Assembly (NCBI GenBank): GCA_025201375.1 | Contig: JAIWZP010000006.1 | Location: forward strand, 248,001 to 312,000 | Length of the DNA stretch: 64,000 nucleotides | Reading direction: 5' to 3' | Origin: Gongronella butleri | Taxonomy: Eukaryota; Mucoromycota; Mucoromycetes; Mucorales; Cunninghamellaceae | In this document: positions 32,246 through 45,688 of the stretch, one piece after another | Numbering within the stretch: the stretch's first letter is position 1 | Layout: every line of letters begins with the position of its first letter | Notes under the pieces: model-generated | Database searches by the model: none | Seen by the model: the letters and a program-made list of their open reading frames with translations, nothing else | What the model was told of the DNA's origin: nothing | Position numbers and translations under genes: made by a program

Positions 32246-33151
32246 ATGGACCGCCAGCAGCAAGACCATGACGAGACCATTGCGGCGGCACATGCACTTT
32301 TGACATTGTACCACCGTGCGTGTGCGGGAGTGCGGGTCGACCATCAGATGAGCGAGGTGCCGGGTAGCAGCCATTCCGGCAGCAACGAGGACGACGACGA
32401 TGATGATGGGGCATGGGACGTTGATGATCAGGGCACCAATGCATCTGACACGACCACGGACGACGATCAGGCCCTTGTCGCTTCTGCCTCGCCACCACCA
32501 CTTCATCGGCCCACGCTCACGCCATCATCCGCAAGGTCAGAGGGGAAACGATCATCCCGATTGACCCGTGACAAAAAGAACACAAAAAAACAACACAATG
32601 AAGCAAAGGGTACACGCCATGCCAAAAGAAACAATGAAAGCAGCGTTGAAAGTGGCCATGACAGCGGTGCCGCACTAAGCGACGACGACATGGATGCCGA
32701 CAGCGAGCGCGACGTCGACGAGGACGACGAGACGATGAAAGAAGACGAGGAAATGGAGCAATCCGAGGAATTGGAGGCATTGGACGATGATGAAGAAGAC
32801 GATGATGAAGAAGACGACGACGAGGAAATGAGCGAGGCAGGTGACACGACGGTGGCCCGACGACGCAAAATGAAGGCTCATGCGCATGGCAAGGCCACGG
32901 GGCGTGCCTCATCTGTCAATGTCAGCCAGGGCATCTCCAAGCCCAGGTGGTCCGACCATGAGCGCAAGCTGCTGGTCCTCGCCCTGATCAAAGAAAAGCA
33001 GCTGGACAAAATCGACACTTTCCCCTGGCAAACAGTTGCCAAACGACTGCGCAAGCCCACCGCCGCCAACGCTTGCCGACATCAATGGCGCCATCACCTC
33101 CTTCCAAAAATGACCTCATTCTATCAGTCGCGTCGCCACAAAAAGAAATAA
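32246..33151 (+). CDS. Acidic protein with C-terminal Myb/SANT-like domain
   Basis: An intronless frame of 301 residues from ATG 32246. The N-terminal two thirds are disordered and very acidic, with long Asp/Glu runs (about residues 145-200). A basic linker follows. The last 75 residues carry a single Myb/SANT-like helix bundle: PRWSDHERKLLVLALIKEKQ, then TFPWQTVAKRL and ANACRHQWRHHLLPKM with Trp spacing like Myb repeats. A DNA- or histone-binding nuclear role is inferred. I do not recognise a named orthologue. The basic end RRHKKK could be a nuclear signal. Confidence 0.75.
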   Translation: MDRQQQDHDETIAAAHALLTLYHRACAGVRVDHQMSEVPGSSHSGSNEDDDDDDGAWDVDDQGTNASDTTTDDDQALVASASPPPLHRPTLTPSSARSEGKRSSRLTRDKKNTKKQHNEAKGTRHAKRNNESSVESGHDSGAALSDDDMDADSERDVDEDDETMKEDEEMEQSEELEALDDDEEDDDEEDDDEEMSEAGDTTVARRRKMKAHAHGKATGRASSVNVSQGISKPRWSDHERKLLVLALIKEKQLDKIDTFPWQTVAKRLRKPTAANACRHQWRHHLLPKMTSFYQSRRHKKK

Positions 33152-33728
33152 AAAAAAAAAGAGAACACACACGCAAATAAAAAAAGAAAAAAAAAGAGGG
33201 CAAAGCATGTTTTTTCTTCTCGTCTTTGCTGCGCCATGTCCAAAAATTGAGCGGGGATTCCTACGTGGCCATTGCTTGGTTGCGCGTGAAACAAATTTGG
33301 CATGGTTTTTTCCGCCAGGTTGCGCAGCTGCATCGCTGATTGGCTCTGCAGTCTGATCATACTGGAAGGTCATGTGCCAATGCGTTCTCCCTCTTTTTTT
33401 ATTTCGCTACGGCATCCCCCACCAATCTGCCCTCGCTTCTTTTTCCTGTTTTTTTTCTTTTTTTTTTATTTTTTACTTTCGCCTTAAATACCTCGTTATA
33501 AGCTCGACGCTTTATATTTTCTCTCTTTCTTTTCTCTTTTCCTTCTTTTGTACAAGCAAGCTCGCTCCCACGAACTCTTTTTCTTTTTTTTATCCCACGA
33601 CTCGTATCAGGCAAGTCGCGCTTGCTTCTTTTTCGCTTGTTTGCTCATTCCTTTGTTATCTCGCCGCTTACCCACGCTTCTTTGTTTCTTTTTTTTTGTG
33701 TGGTCGTGTATCTAGTCTCTTCGAAACC
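33152..33728. other. Intergenic, promoter side of ATG8
   Basis: 577 nt; A-rich 3' flank of the Myb-like gene (33150-33200), then a long T/C-rich tract (33430-33715) that runs up to the ATG8 start. An ATTGG (CCAAT on the minus strand) lies at about 33339. No gene seen. Confidence 0.35.
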
Positions 33729-34317
<589 letters not shown>

Positions 34318-34864
34318 TCCCCATGTTTCCCCCTTGATTCCTTCGTTCCATCGCTGTACCTTTTGCCTCTCTCACTCTCTCTCGCGTCAATTTGTATTTT
34401 TCTCTTTATTTTTTTTTTTGATCTGGATTCCCACCCCCCTTCTTAGCCCCACCCCTTCTTGACATCCCTCTCCTTGCCTCCCCTCCCCAATTGCGCCATC
34501 CGTCGCCTCCATTCACCCCCCCAATGCCTCCCTCTCCTTGCGCAATAAATGAGACAGATGATGGCCAACACGATCACGTGTGCTTTTTTTTCTTTTTTCA
34601 ATTTTCAATTTCGTGTCTTTGGTGTGCAAAAAGAGCGTTGGGCTGGCGACAGAGAAAAAGAGTGAGACAAAAGAGAGAGTGAAAAAAAGCGCGAGGGGTA
34701 TTGTCGCTGAAAATCAATTTTTGGATGGATTTGCGTCAGATTCATTTTTGTATGCGAAACCCATGGATTTTGCGAGAGGCGAGCTGGCCAACGAGCCCCA
34801 TTGAAAAAGACCAATCCCTTTTGCTCACTATCGGCTTTTTCTCTCTGTAATTGGCCTCTTTGAG
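34318..34864. other. Intergenic between ATG8 and HAP2
   Basis: 547 nt. The C/T-rich stretch 34330-34540 is the ATG8 3' flank (CAATAAATG at 34541-34549 may serve as polyadenylation signal). An A/G-rich part follows at 34620-34700. No gene seen. Confidence 0.35.
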
Positions 34865-35679
34865 ATGACGGATACACACTCTTCTGCCCCGTTGATGCAA
34901 CCCGATTACAATGCATTGGCGTCCTTTCAATCTAATCATGGCGCCAGTGCCGTCGATCCACGAGCCCAACTAGGCTACCCACCCACAAGCAACTACCAAA
35001 TCGTAAAAACATGGCAAAACAAAGAAAAACAAAACAAAAACAAGCTCACACGCTTCAAACACTGACAACTTTTCTCTCAAAACAGCAACCACAAGCGCCG
35101 CCGCAGCCGCAGCCGATGATGGCTGCGCCGAGTTTGTATCGGCCAGCGACGACGCAAGGTATCACACAGCCGCAGGCGCCCCTTCAATCGCAAGCTGCGC
35201 CGTCCGAGGAGCCGCTGTACGTCAATGCCAAGCAGTACCACCGCATACTCAAGCGCCGCGCCGCCCGCGCCAAGCTCGAAGAAATGCATCAGGTGGCCAA
35301 GGCGCGAAAACCCTATCTACACGAATCCAGGCATCGCCACGCCATGCGACGCCCAAGAGGACCTGTAAAAACGACAAAAAATATCGAAAAATTGGCAACA
35401 ACGAGTGAAGCTCACCTCTCTCTCTTTTTTTTTTTTTTTTATTGAACGTTGCACCCAGGGTGGCCGCTTCTTGAGTAAGTTTGAACGGGGGGGGGAAATG
35501 GGCACGCTGCGGATGCCGACTTTTTTTTCTTTTTTTTTTCGGTAGCCTCTGCGGAGATTGCCGAGTTAGAGGCCCAAGGCAAGCTGCCCAAGATGGACGA
35601 CGACGGTCCACACGAGGAGCACGGGCTGGATATGCCGCTGCACGACACTATGGACCCGGTCAACAAGGACGACTCGTAG
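34865..35679 (+). CDS. HAP2: NF-YA/HAP2 subunit of the CCAAT-binding complex
   Basis: Four exons (34865-35002, 35086-35364, 35459-35474, 35546-35679; the third is only 16 nt) give 188 residues. The core is complete: [20 protein letters not shown] (subunit association helix) and [20 protein letters not shown] (DNA-binding helix), where the last GGRFL is encoded by the 16-nt exon. A Gln/Pro-rich activation-type N-terminus and an acidic tail flank it. The protein joins NF-YB and NF-YC histone-fold subunits on CCAAT boxes. It may regulate genes such as HEM3 in this same window, which has a CCAAT upstream. Confidence 0.95.
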
Positions 35680-37781
35680 TTTTTTTCTTTTCTTTTTTTT
35701 TTGGCTTTTCTTGTCTGGCTAGTTTTGGACCTAATTATTAAAAAGCTTGCATTTGTAGACACGCACAAACGCCTCTTGGTGCTTCGCCCATGGCACCCCC
35801 ACAAGTGACGCTGGGAACGCGAGGCACACGAATTTTGTCTTGCTGGAAGAGGAAAATTTTCAATTGTAAAGAAAACTTGATGCCACCACGGGGACCGTGT
35901 TGACGACCGAGGCACATGGTTGTGTGGGTGGATGGACCTTGTGATCAAGCCCAATGGCATGACATCATCCACGAAAAGTGCACGTGCCCATTGGATCGCA
36001 TCTGCGGGCGTTCTAGGCCCCGTCCATCCTCATGCGCGCCGCCGGACGGGTGCCTCTGGTAGCGCATGTGACCGCACCATGAGTCATTAGCACCTGGAAT
36101 GGCAAATGGGCACCTGCATTGCCACCTGCAAAAAGAGCAACAGACTCGCCACGGGTCCATTTTCTTGCTTTTTTGTTGATTTGACAATCATGGTCAGCAA
36201 CTGCATACAGCTCGATCGCCGACAAAGCTGTGGCGTGTCATGTCCACGATCTCCTGATTCCGTTTTTGGATCATTTGTGCAAGTTTCCGGCTATAGGGAG
36301 TAGGTCTGCTAATTTTCTGATTCATCGCATGGGCAACGACGCGATCTATCAACGCGCAAGTAATCTCAAATGAACTGGCGCAATGAAATGGCGAGGCTCC
36401 AGCCTTCAGAGTTGATGGTTCAGGTACAATTCTCCGTGAGTTAGTTACAAGGAAGGGCATTTTCTATCATTTCACATGCTCGTCGCAAAATGCACGAACA
36501 TGATGCCGTCAAATCGTGTTATCCTTTCATCCTTGCCTTGGACCATCCACCATTGTAAGTTTGGGACGAGTTGCATAATTTTTACGCGTGAGATCTCAAA
36601 ATTGGTCATTTTTAGCAACTTGCTTAATAGCAACTCGCCAACATGGCAGCCCAAAGGTCCAGAACGCGATGAACATGAGACAAAGTGCTTGAAAACATTG
36701 AATGGCACTCGGGCTTTCAACCGTCAAAGCACAGTATAACATTTTAAGTCGCATTCATTCAATATTACGGACACTACAGTAATATGATCATTGTGAAATT
36801 GAGACCGGTTGATCTTCACGGCTATTGAAAGCAACGCGTAAAAAAAAAGCGAGAGGTTGGCCGATGAATTTTGGAGCACTGTATAATTTGCGCGGAAACA
36901 TGATCCATCCTTGAACTATGTCGACAGCTTCGCGATATCAAGTCCTGGGTATGGTATTTTAGAACGAGAGGGGCCTGGCGAAACCGTGGACACTGAGGGG
37001 CAGCGCACTTGGGCGCGTGTGACGCGTTTGACGCGCACTTTTCGCTGATTTCTCGAAATTCATCTTTTCTTCTGCTGATCGCCGAGAAATTTGGACAGCC
37101 GCAAGGCACCAATGGGAAGAATAGTGGGCGCTATCATGTATGATTATTGTAACGGTGGAAATTCTTCAAATCGGAAACATGCGCGCGCTATTTCTTTTTA
37201 AATCTGAAATGTCGCGTTGGTGACGCGTCTGAGCATTCTAAAACTTCAATTTTTTTTGTTGATGCTGGTCAACGCGCAGCCTTGCCACCAGTCGATGACT
37301 ACAAATTAACGTGTGTTGACCACGATTTGACGCGCATCAAATGAGATTTTATGTAAAATCTGGCCGTTTGAAGCACTGGCATGCGCCACCATTTCATTTC
37401 GTCGCGCCGCGCAATGCGTGCAGATGACTTGCAGGGTAGTCGTCTCCTTGGAAACCTCAATAGCATCACTCTTCTTTGAACGACATGCATTTGAAATGGG
37501 AAAATGGCCATTTTCTCACTCTCCAGTCATTTAAAGCTGGCGACATTTGACTATTGTCCAATTTGATGATAGATAAGAGCGTGCCCACGCGTGGAGTGGA
37601 GCAACGGGAGGCCATTGAGCTTTAATGATGCCAATGGCAGTCCAAAAAAAAAAAAAGGAGGGGATGCAACAAGGGAAGGTGGTCATGGGAAACTTGGTGA
37701 TGGGGGTGGGGGAATACTCAATGCAAAAAGAAACAAAAAAAGAAGAGAAAAAAAAAGTAAAAAAAAAAAAAAAAAAGGAGC
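35680..37781. other. Intergenic, 2.1 kb, repeat-like, no gene seen
   Basis: No coding region is supported. The sequence contains scattered GACGCG-type motifs (37020-37040, 37217, 37277, 37330) and short strings such as TCAAATGA next to AACGCG that recur in the 9-10 kb array, so it probably includes old repeat copies. Downstream of CDH1 (37640-37780) it is A-rich. Confidence 0.35.
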
Positions 37782-39622
37782 TCATCGTAGGACGGAATGT
37801 CTGTCGAATTCCTTGCGTGGTGGCTCGACGGAGCCAAAGACGTCCCAGAATCGCAATGTTTCGTCACCAGCGCCTGTGACGACGGTGCTGCCATTGTCAT
37901 TGAGGGCCATGTAGAGGACACGTGAATTGTGGCCGGAGAGGACGGCGACGCGGGACATGGTGGTGGTGTCCCAGACGACGACCTGGTTTGAATTGCCGAC
38001 CTGGTTGCTTGCGTAGCCGTGGCTGGAGACGATTTCTTTGGACCGCTTTGACCAGACAAGATTACACACCTGGGAGCCCGTATCGTAGGAATCCAGCAGC
38101 GACCCACGCGACGCGTTCCAGAATTTGATGGTTTTGTCAGCGGTTCCGCCGCCGCTGGCGAGGATGCCGCGTTCAAAGGGACTCCATGCAATGGCCTTGA
38201 CGGCAGCGACGTGTTGTGTGAATTTGTGCGCGACGAGGTCTTCGTGAGAATTCCAAATGACGAGCTGATTGTCGTTTCCACCAGAGGCGAGCATGGACCC
38301 ATCGGGGCTCCATTTCAGGCCACACACCTCTTGCGAATGGCCGACCATGTTGCGGAAATAGGGGTCCTTTGCACGGACGTCGTGATGGAAGATGCGTGTG
38401 TCGCGTCCACCGGACGTCAGGATGTTTGAATTCCATGCCAGGGACCCAATGCGCGCTTCGTGATTTGTCCACGTGCGCACGCGCTTGCTGGCCTTGACAT
38501 CCCACAATAAAAGGCGCGACCGGTTGGTGCCGACGGCCAGAAACTTGCTTTCGGGCGCCCACGACACGGACGTGATGTTTTCCGTGACGAGGTCGCACAA
38601 TTTCGTGACTTTGGATGAATTGGCGTCCCAAAGGTATACACACGTGCCCAGGCCCACAGCCAAAAAGTCATTGGAGCCCCAATCGACGAGATTCAGGTAG
38701 AAATCGTCCTGCAGATCAGGCGCGTCTAATATCTTGATGGCCGTGTGGTTGATGTTGCGCTGTGGCCGCTGGTGCGCCTGCAAGATGCGCATGCCGGCCT
38801 CGCTGATGGGCGATGTCCGGAACCGCGCACTATTGATGGGCGATGTCGACGCGCCGCGCGTGTGTGGCGAATAGCTCGGCAGCCCCGATGTGCGCCGCTC
38901 GGTCCTCGGACTCGTTGAAAAGTGATATAATCGCCGCACCGTCCTCGCATTGGGCTGCGTCCGCGTCGATGATGGCGTGCCAATGGGAGGCTCCGATGTG
39001 ATGTAGTCGTCTGCCGCGTAGGGATCGTTCAGGCATTCAGATCGATAGAAATACAGCATCCGCCGGCTCTCGCGTTGCTCTAAAAAAATGCGTAAAAGAG
39101 AGGAAAATCATGAGAATCGCGTCTTTTCTTTTTTTTTTCTCTCTTTCAATATACCTTCTTCTGCTTGTTGGTCGGATTGATCCGCGGACTTGCGCTTGGG
39201 TGTGCGTGGAAATGGCTCCATGAGCTGATAATCGCGTGCTAAATGAGGGTCGCGTAAGGGAATGAACCTGGGAAAAAAAAAAAGCGGATGAGAAGCGCCC
39301 TTTTTTGCATGGATTTTGTTCTTTTTTTTTACCTGTCGCCTTGGACTTGCTTGCGTGGCCGTCCATAAGGCGACGGCGGGAAAAAGGCGGTGAGGTCGGG
39401 TGTGGCGAAATTGAACAGATCGCTCATTTCCGGTGTTTTGGGGTTGGCGTCGTCGCCGCCCTGGCGCTGCGCATAATCTGCAGAGTCGTCGGACGCGTCT
39501 TCTCTACGCTGCGACCCATGGTCGTCGTCATCGCTCTGACCATTGGTATCCGACCACTCATTGGTATCTTCCTCGTGCTTCTTGGTCGCAGACCGAAGCT
39601 TCATGCGGTACGTGGCGGACAT
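37782..39622 (-). CDS. CDH1: Cdh1/fizzy-related activator of the anaphase-promoting complex
   Basis: Three exons (39622-39333, 39267-39155, 39079-37782) give 566 residues. The C-box DRFIPLR spans the first intron junction (about residue 96). Then come KILDAPDLQDDFYLNLVDW and FLAVGLGTCVYLWDANSSKV, the entry of the Cdc20/Cdh1 seven-bladed WD40 domain, which continues through SVSWAPESKFLAVGT, GGRDTRIFHHDVRA, CGLKWSPDGSMLASGGND and TGAGDETLRFWDVFG. Cdh1 brings D-box and KEN-box substrates to the APC/C in late mitosis and G1. The usual final Ile-Arg that docks to the APC/C is Leu-Arg here (...HSVLR). Confidence 0.95.
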
Positions 39623-41559
39623 GGCTGCACTGGTATCGGGCTTTTGCTGGGCGTAGGAACAAAAAAAAAAGGGCGAATCGAGCGCAAGGCGGAATAAAAA
39701 TAGACACAATAGACGTGCTACGAAAAAAAAGAGCAGGTGCGGACAGCAAGGAAGGGAAAAAGGAGAGCGAAACAAGATGCAATGGCAACAGAAACAAGAA
39801 AAAGAAGTAAGATGGGAAACAAAGAAGAGAGACAAAAAAAAAAAAAAAAGGGGGGGGGAGGACGAATGTGTTTTGTAAGAGGAGCAACTTTCCGCGGTGA
39901 TTGGTCAAAGCAGGTCGGGCACTCAAATCGCAGTCACGGCCTTTTTTTGGCAGTCTCCATGCACTGTGCAACCTGTTTCCAAAGAGCCCCCATTGACCAC
40001 GCATTGGCTCAATTGAAGTCCAAATTCATGCAACCAACCTGTTTGGTCAACAGAAACCCAGATCATGTCCGTCTGCAAACCAAAAACGACAAAACCGACA
40101 AAATGTCCCTTGAAACCCCCCTTTTGCCACCATTGCGAGAGGCCGGAGCAACTTCCGCCGCTGCGGATCACCTCGCTCTTTCTTTTGAGCCCAATTTTGT
40201 GCCGTTTGTTTGAGGGACTGATGCACGACGGGGGGAAAAGAGTGATTGAATCGACCTTGTCGCGTTCAATCCTTGTCCCACGTCGCGCAAGTACGGTTGT
40301 GCGGGGAGAGCGTGGGTTTTGACGGACAATCAGAGCAATACAAACGCCATCGCGCAGCCTGATTCATGGAATGCCCCAAGTTGTGTCCTGCAAGTACCTG
40401 TTTTCGACAAGTCTTTGCTGGATGAGCAAGGTTTGTCTCCATAGAAGATGTCACCCGAGATGAGTGGGGTGACTCAGTGCGTCCGTGAGTACCCATGGGA
40501 AGGGCCGGGACCATGTTCAATGCGCGGAAAATCGCGTGAAAAAAACACATTTGCATGAAAGTGACTTGTTTTTCAGGTACACCTCAGATCCAGCCAGTCG
40601 ATCAGCCTAAAACTGATACCCTGCATGCGCTCTGCAAAACGCCATTCTCACGAGATCGACATCCGGAGGATTAGTGTTGCGTGCCGGGTCGTTTAGGGCA
40701 CTTTTTTTTCTTAAACAAGCTCTCTGACATGTACAAAAACTGATCCAGCTGGCTGCACTGATCAGAAATTCGCTCCTAATGTCCAACAAAGTAGCACAAT
40801 TTATTGGGAGCCAAAAAAAAATAAAAAAAAGTGGGACAATCTGCAGAGTTTTGTTCATGCAACTATAACTTGCACGTTTTGACGCGTTCCTGACACGCTT
40901 TTTCCCGCCTTGACGCGTCATCTTTGTGCTCCAGAATCATGTTGTCGACAGAAATGAACAATACTCACGTGTCTTTTCCAGAATCATTAGGTTGCGCTCT
41001 GCAAAGTTATAAGTGATTTAAAATAGTCACGTTTCTCTTAAAAACACGGCCAAAATCATTGAATGACAGGGTTTTACACGCTGCATCGTTGTACGTGTCT
41101 CTCATCCGGTTCAAGCGAACCATTGTCCAGGGCGGTGCGATGACCACATCAAGAGCAATCGCAACAATCAAAAACGGCCAATTTTGCCTGAATTACCCCC
41201 GAGGATCGAAAAATCGCAAAAATAAAAGTACTCCAATCGCCACGCCATAGGGTCCACCATGTAAGCGCATCCATTTATCCGTGAAAAATCAAATAAAAAC
41301 TTGGGGCTTACTAGCGCGTTATGGCGCAAAAGACCATTTACTGACTTTTGACATCCTTTTTTTGAAATCGCCACAGTGTGATGAAAAATGGACTTAGGGG
41401 TGTGCAAATGGCACCATGCGAGAGAAAAAGACCCTGGTGCGTGCTCCTGGTCGGTGATCACAAGAAATTATTTCTTGACGCGTGCGCTAGGCGTGGAGAG
41501 AGTGATTCCATGGTTTTAGTCATTTTACGACGCGTCCAAAAGCACATCAAAAGTCGTGG
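39623..41559. other. Intergenic, 1.9 kb, no gene seen
   Basis: The part next to CDH1 (39660-39860) is A/G-rich with an A17 tract, i.e. T/C-rich on the gene strand. An ATTGG (CCAAT box on the other strand) occurs at about 39900. Further right are GACGCGT motifs (40880, 40910, 41476, 41529). Open frames here have no recognisable protein character. Confidence 0.35.
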
Positions 41560-41830
41560 TACGCGCTCCTTGCCTTCATCAAATTCATGCGCCAAGGGCT
41601 CCTCTTACTGGTGGACGCGTCGGTGCAGCTCTATGGACGTGTTTTTCCTGTGCAATTCGCCTGTAAAGTTTAAACTAAAATTGCTCATTGCTCGACAACG
41701 AGCACATGGACCGTGCTGTATTTCGCATTTCTCGCCCTTTCTCTGTGCCGTTTCTCGTGTGTGCAAGTTTGGCGCCATTCTCAGGACCATGATTTTCGAT
41801 TTTGGTTTTGGCGCTCACCAAGGCCGTTTT
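41560..41830 (+). repeat. Dispersed repeat R3, plus-strand copy
   Basis: Aligns with the reverse complement of 13545-13775 and, more weakly, with 51690-51950. Anchors: GGACGCGTCGGTGCAGCTCT, ATTCGCCTGTAAAGTT, GTGTGCAAGTTTGGCGC. The ORF running through it (41378-42013) is not considered a gene. Confidence 0.65.
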
Positions 41831-42232
41831 TGTTATTTGCACGCAGCGCGCGCCAAATGCCCCCAAATTTTGAACAGATGGAGTGGAAATGCGAGTAGGC
41901 GACGAATTCAAAGTTTTGTGGCAGTCGGACCATCCATATTTGAAATTCGAGCTAAATTAACCCAAAATACAGCCTATTCAAAAAGGCCTCGGCTGTTTGA
42001 CCCCTTCAAATAAACCAAATTATGATAAATGCGTCTGCATACAACAATGGCCAAGGTATTATGTCATTTGAGCAGCTTACTGATGGTAAAAATTGGCAAA
42101 TTGGGCAAAAAAAAAAAAAAAAAAAAAAGAGCGCTGCGGTTGCAAGGGGGCATCCAAATCAAAACCCCGCCCGGGTTGTCTTTTGCTTTTGCCTCTTTTT
42201 TCTTTTCCCTCTTTCGATTCATTTCAAACCGG

Positions 42233-44739
42233 ATGGCCAACGGGCGCAAACGACAAAAAACAGGGCCGGACGTGGCTCTTTCGCCTGGGCTTTTGCGTCT
42301 TGATGTGCTTTTTCGTAAACTTTCGCCGTTTTGTGCGTTTTGGGAGGCGCGGTTCACGGGCGTGCTGACACTGGCGAGTTTGCGGTCGTGTGTGCCTGCG
42401 CTTGACAAGCGTGACCTTGCGCAGCTCAAGGCGATCGTGCCGTCGTTTGTGCATTTCGACTATCAATTTGCGGATGTGAGCGAGGACACGGGTGCAGGGT
42501 CGATCCACGTGCAATTTGGGCGGCCGTCGTCACAACAGGCAAACCGTGCCAAGCATGCGCGCGCGGCTGGGGCCGATGCTTCTGCGTCCAAGCACATGAA
42601 AACGGCGCAGGCCATGCAAAAGTCGGTCCTCAAGCACAATACCATGTTTTCCGCTGCATTGGCGGCGTTTGCACGGCAACACGGGCCCGATGCTGCGCAG
42701 ATCGACGCTGCTTTGGACCGCGCCGCTGCCAAATTCTATCTGGCGACCCCACCGCCGCCCGACGCGCCGCCTGCTGCGCCCCTCGATACCCCCGAAGTGT
42801 CCGAAAACGCCTCCATGGACGAATTGATGCAAGACATCCAAACGCAGCCATTTTACAAGGACCAGCTCGATGCGCAAGAATGCCAAATCACCTTTCCCAC
42901 TCAAAATCCCCAATATGGTAATTTAGAAAAACGCGTCGAAATCGCGCGACCGCAGCCTTTTTTCATCACTATTTATAATAGGGGAGCTCACGACGCCGTT
43001 GCCGGGCCCCGTGCTTGAAGTGATGGAGGAGCACGGCATTTCGCGATTATTCTCACATCAAGCAGCCGCGATCAATGCCATCCGCGAGAGAAAAAACGTG
43101 ATTGTGTCCACATCCACTGCCAGGTAAAAAAAAAAAAAAAAAAAAAAAAATGAGGGCCATTGGCACCAGTGTGGCACTGACACTCCCTTTTTTCCTTCGT
43201 TTTAGTGGAAAATCGCTCATTTACCAGCTTCCATTGTTGGAGGCGCTCTTGGAGGATGCGACGACGCGCGCCTTGTTCATCTTCCCGACCAAGGCGCTTG
43301 CGCAGGACCAGCAGCGGTCCATGCAGCTGTGGCTCATGTCCGTGCCTGCGCTGTCTCAATTGCGCGTCGCGTGCTACGATGGTGATACCCCAAATGATCT
43401 ACGCGCTCACATTCGCGCCAACGCCAACATCATCTTGACCAATCCTGACATGCTGCACCACTCCATCCTCCCAAATGCAAAGGCCTGCTGGCATGACTAT
43501 TTTGTCGCGCTCCGCTTCATTGTCATTGATGGTAAATTTCCAATTGGATTCTTGACAAGTTGGATCTCCCTCATTATTGTTTTTATTCAGAAATCCACGT
43601 GTACCACGATTTATTTGGCGCGCATGTTGGCATGATTCTGCGCCGGTTGCGGCGTCTGTGCGATCAACTGTTTCTCAATGAGCGCTACAGCATCATTTCG
43701 TGCAGTGCGACGCTCAATGAGCCCACCGCACACATGCACCGCCTGACGGGCTGTGCCATGGACTCGATTGTGTCTGTCGAGAACGACGGCGCGCCACAGA
43801 GCGCCAAAGTAACAGCCAAAAAAAAAAAAAAAAAAGGCAGGCCGTTTTGTGTGAATTAAGTTTCAATGTCCTTTTTTTTCATAGAAAATGATTCTGTGGA
43901 ACCCGCCGATGCTGGACCAGCCGCTGGCGGTGCGGCGCGGTGCGATTGCCGAGGCGTCGGACTTGCTTGTGTACCTTGTTTCGCGCGGGATCCGGACCAT
44001 TGTGTTTTGCAAGCTGCGCAAGACATGCGAATTGCTGATGAAGCAGGTGCGGGAGACGCTGGAGTCTGCGCAGCAGCAGCACGTGCTTGCCAAGATCATG
44101 TCGTACCGCGGCGGGTACACGCCGGCCTCACGCCGACTCATTGAGCAGCAAATGTTCCGCGGCGACTTGCATGCCATCATTGCCACCAATGCCCTGGAGC
44201 TCGGCATCGACATTGGCAGCCTGGATGCCGTCATGATGGTCGGCATCCCATGGTCCTTGGCCGCCTTTGTAAGAGGTTTTTATCATGTGTGTGTGATTTT
44301 TTTTGCTTAAAAAAACCTTTTTTTTTTCTTTATCAGTGGCAACAATCGGGTCGCGCTGGCCGACGACACCGCGAATCGTTAACGTTGGTGGTGGCGGACC
44401 AGAACCCACTGGGCCAATTCTATGCGGTGAGAACATAGGCAGCATTTTCATTTTTTTTTTTTTAAAAAAAAAAAAGGTGTGACTGACGTTAACTTTCTCG
44501 TGTTCCGACCCCTCCATGTTAGAGCCATCCTCAACAATTGTTCACACGGACGATCCCGCCATTGATGCTAGAGGTTGACAATCGTGAAACATTGGAAGGG
44601 CACCTGCATTGTGCGGCGCACGAAATGGCCATCTCGCTGGATCGCGATCAAGCCTATTTTGATCGACACATGGTGCCTCTTTGCCAGGAAAAACTGATGC
44701 ATGTGCCTGAGAGTGACGTAAAGTGGGGCGCGTCGAGGG

Positions 44740-44771
<32 letters not shown>

Positions 44772-45688
44772 ATCCCAAATTGCCTCAATTTATTTGTTTC
44801 ATGTAGATCTTTCGACCCCATGCGTCTCGCGTGTATCCGCAGCCGCCGTCGTCACACGTGCAGATCCGCGGCATCATGGACAATGATGCTATTGCGATTG
44901 TGGACGTGTCGGATGCGAGTCATCCACGGATTTTGGAGGAATTGGAGCCGTCGCGCGCACCGTTTGAGGTTTATCAGGGTGCGATCTTTTTACACAAGGG
45001 CATGACGTATGTTGTGGAAGAATGCAACATGGACGGGCGGTACGCCAAGGTGCACATGACCAAAGTGGACTGGACGACGCGGCAGCGCGATTTTACCAAT
45101 GTGAATTCGGTGTCGACCAAAGTAAAGCGGCCACTTTTGAGCTCCGAGTGGGTATGCTATGGCGACATTGAGCGTGAGACGGTGGTCTTTGGCTACTACA
45201 AATTGGACAAGCGCAACCGGATATTGGACACACAAGAGATCCACATGGACCCGATTTTACGGAAAGGCGTTGGTTTGTGGGTGGATCTGCCACGTGCATG
45301 CTTGCACCAATTTGAAATCGAGGAGATCAATGCGATGGCGGCCATCCACGGCGCTGCGCACCTGATGATTGCACAAATCACGCGGCTCTTGTCGCACGCG
45401 TCTGCGGCGGCCGATGTCCGCACTGAATGCAAGAGTCCCTTTGCCACGCGGCATCGGCCCAACCGCATCATCCTGTACGAGAATTATGCGGGCCTGCTCC
45501 GCGCCGTGTACGATGGATTCGAACGATTGCTCGTGCTCTGCCGTGATTGCATTGATCAATGCCCGTGTGTCGATGGATGCCCGCAATGTATCTTGCTCAA
45601 CACGTGCTCAGAGGACAATCTGCTCTGCTCAAAGCGTGGCGCCGCCATCATAATTCGCGCATTGGCCCCGCAAAATCTTTTAAAATAA
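42233..45688 (+). CDS. HRQ1: Hrq1-type (RecQ4-related) superfamily 2 DNA helicase
   Basis: Eight exons (42233-42917, 42982-43123, 43206-43531, 43591-43808, 43885-44268, 44337-44426, 44523-44717, 44807-45688) give 973 residues. Helicase motifs in order: Walker A STASGKSLIYQLP built across intron 2, FPTKALAQDQ, TNPDMLHHSI, the DEIH box across intron 3, SCSATL, ATNALELGIDIG and QQSGRAGRR (motif VI). The C-terminal third is the DUF1998-type region with a four-Cys cluster, CPCVDGCPQCILLNTC, typical of Hrq1/YprA-like helicases. These 3'-5' helicases act in interstrand-crosslink repair and telomere maintenance. The N-terminal 230 residues are family-specific. Confidence 0.93.

Noticed and set aside
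41378..42013. A 211-codon plus-strand ORF
   Set aside because: It runs through dispersed repeat R3 and has no domain, splice or composition support.
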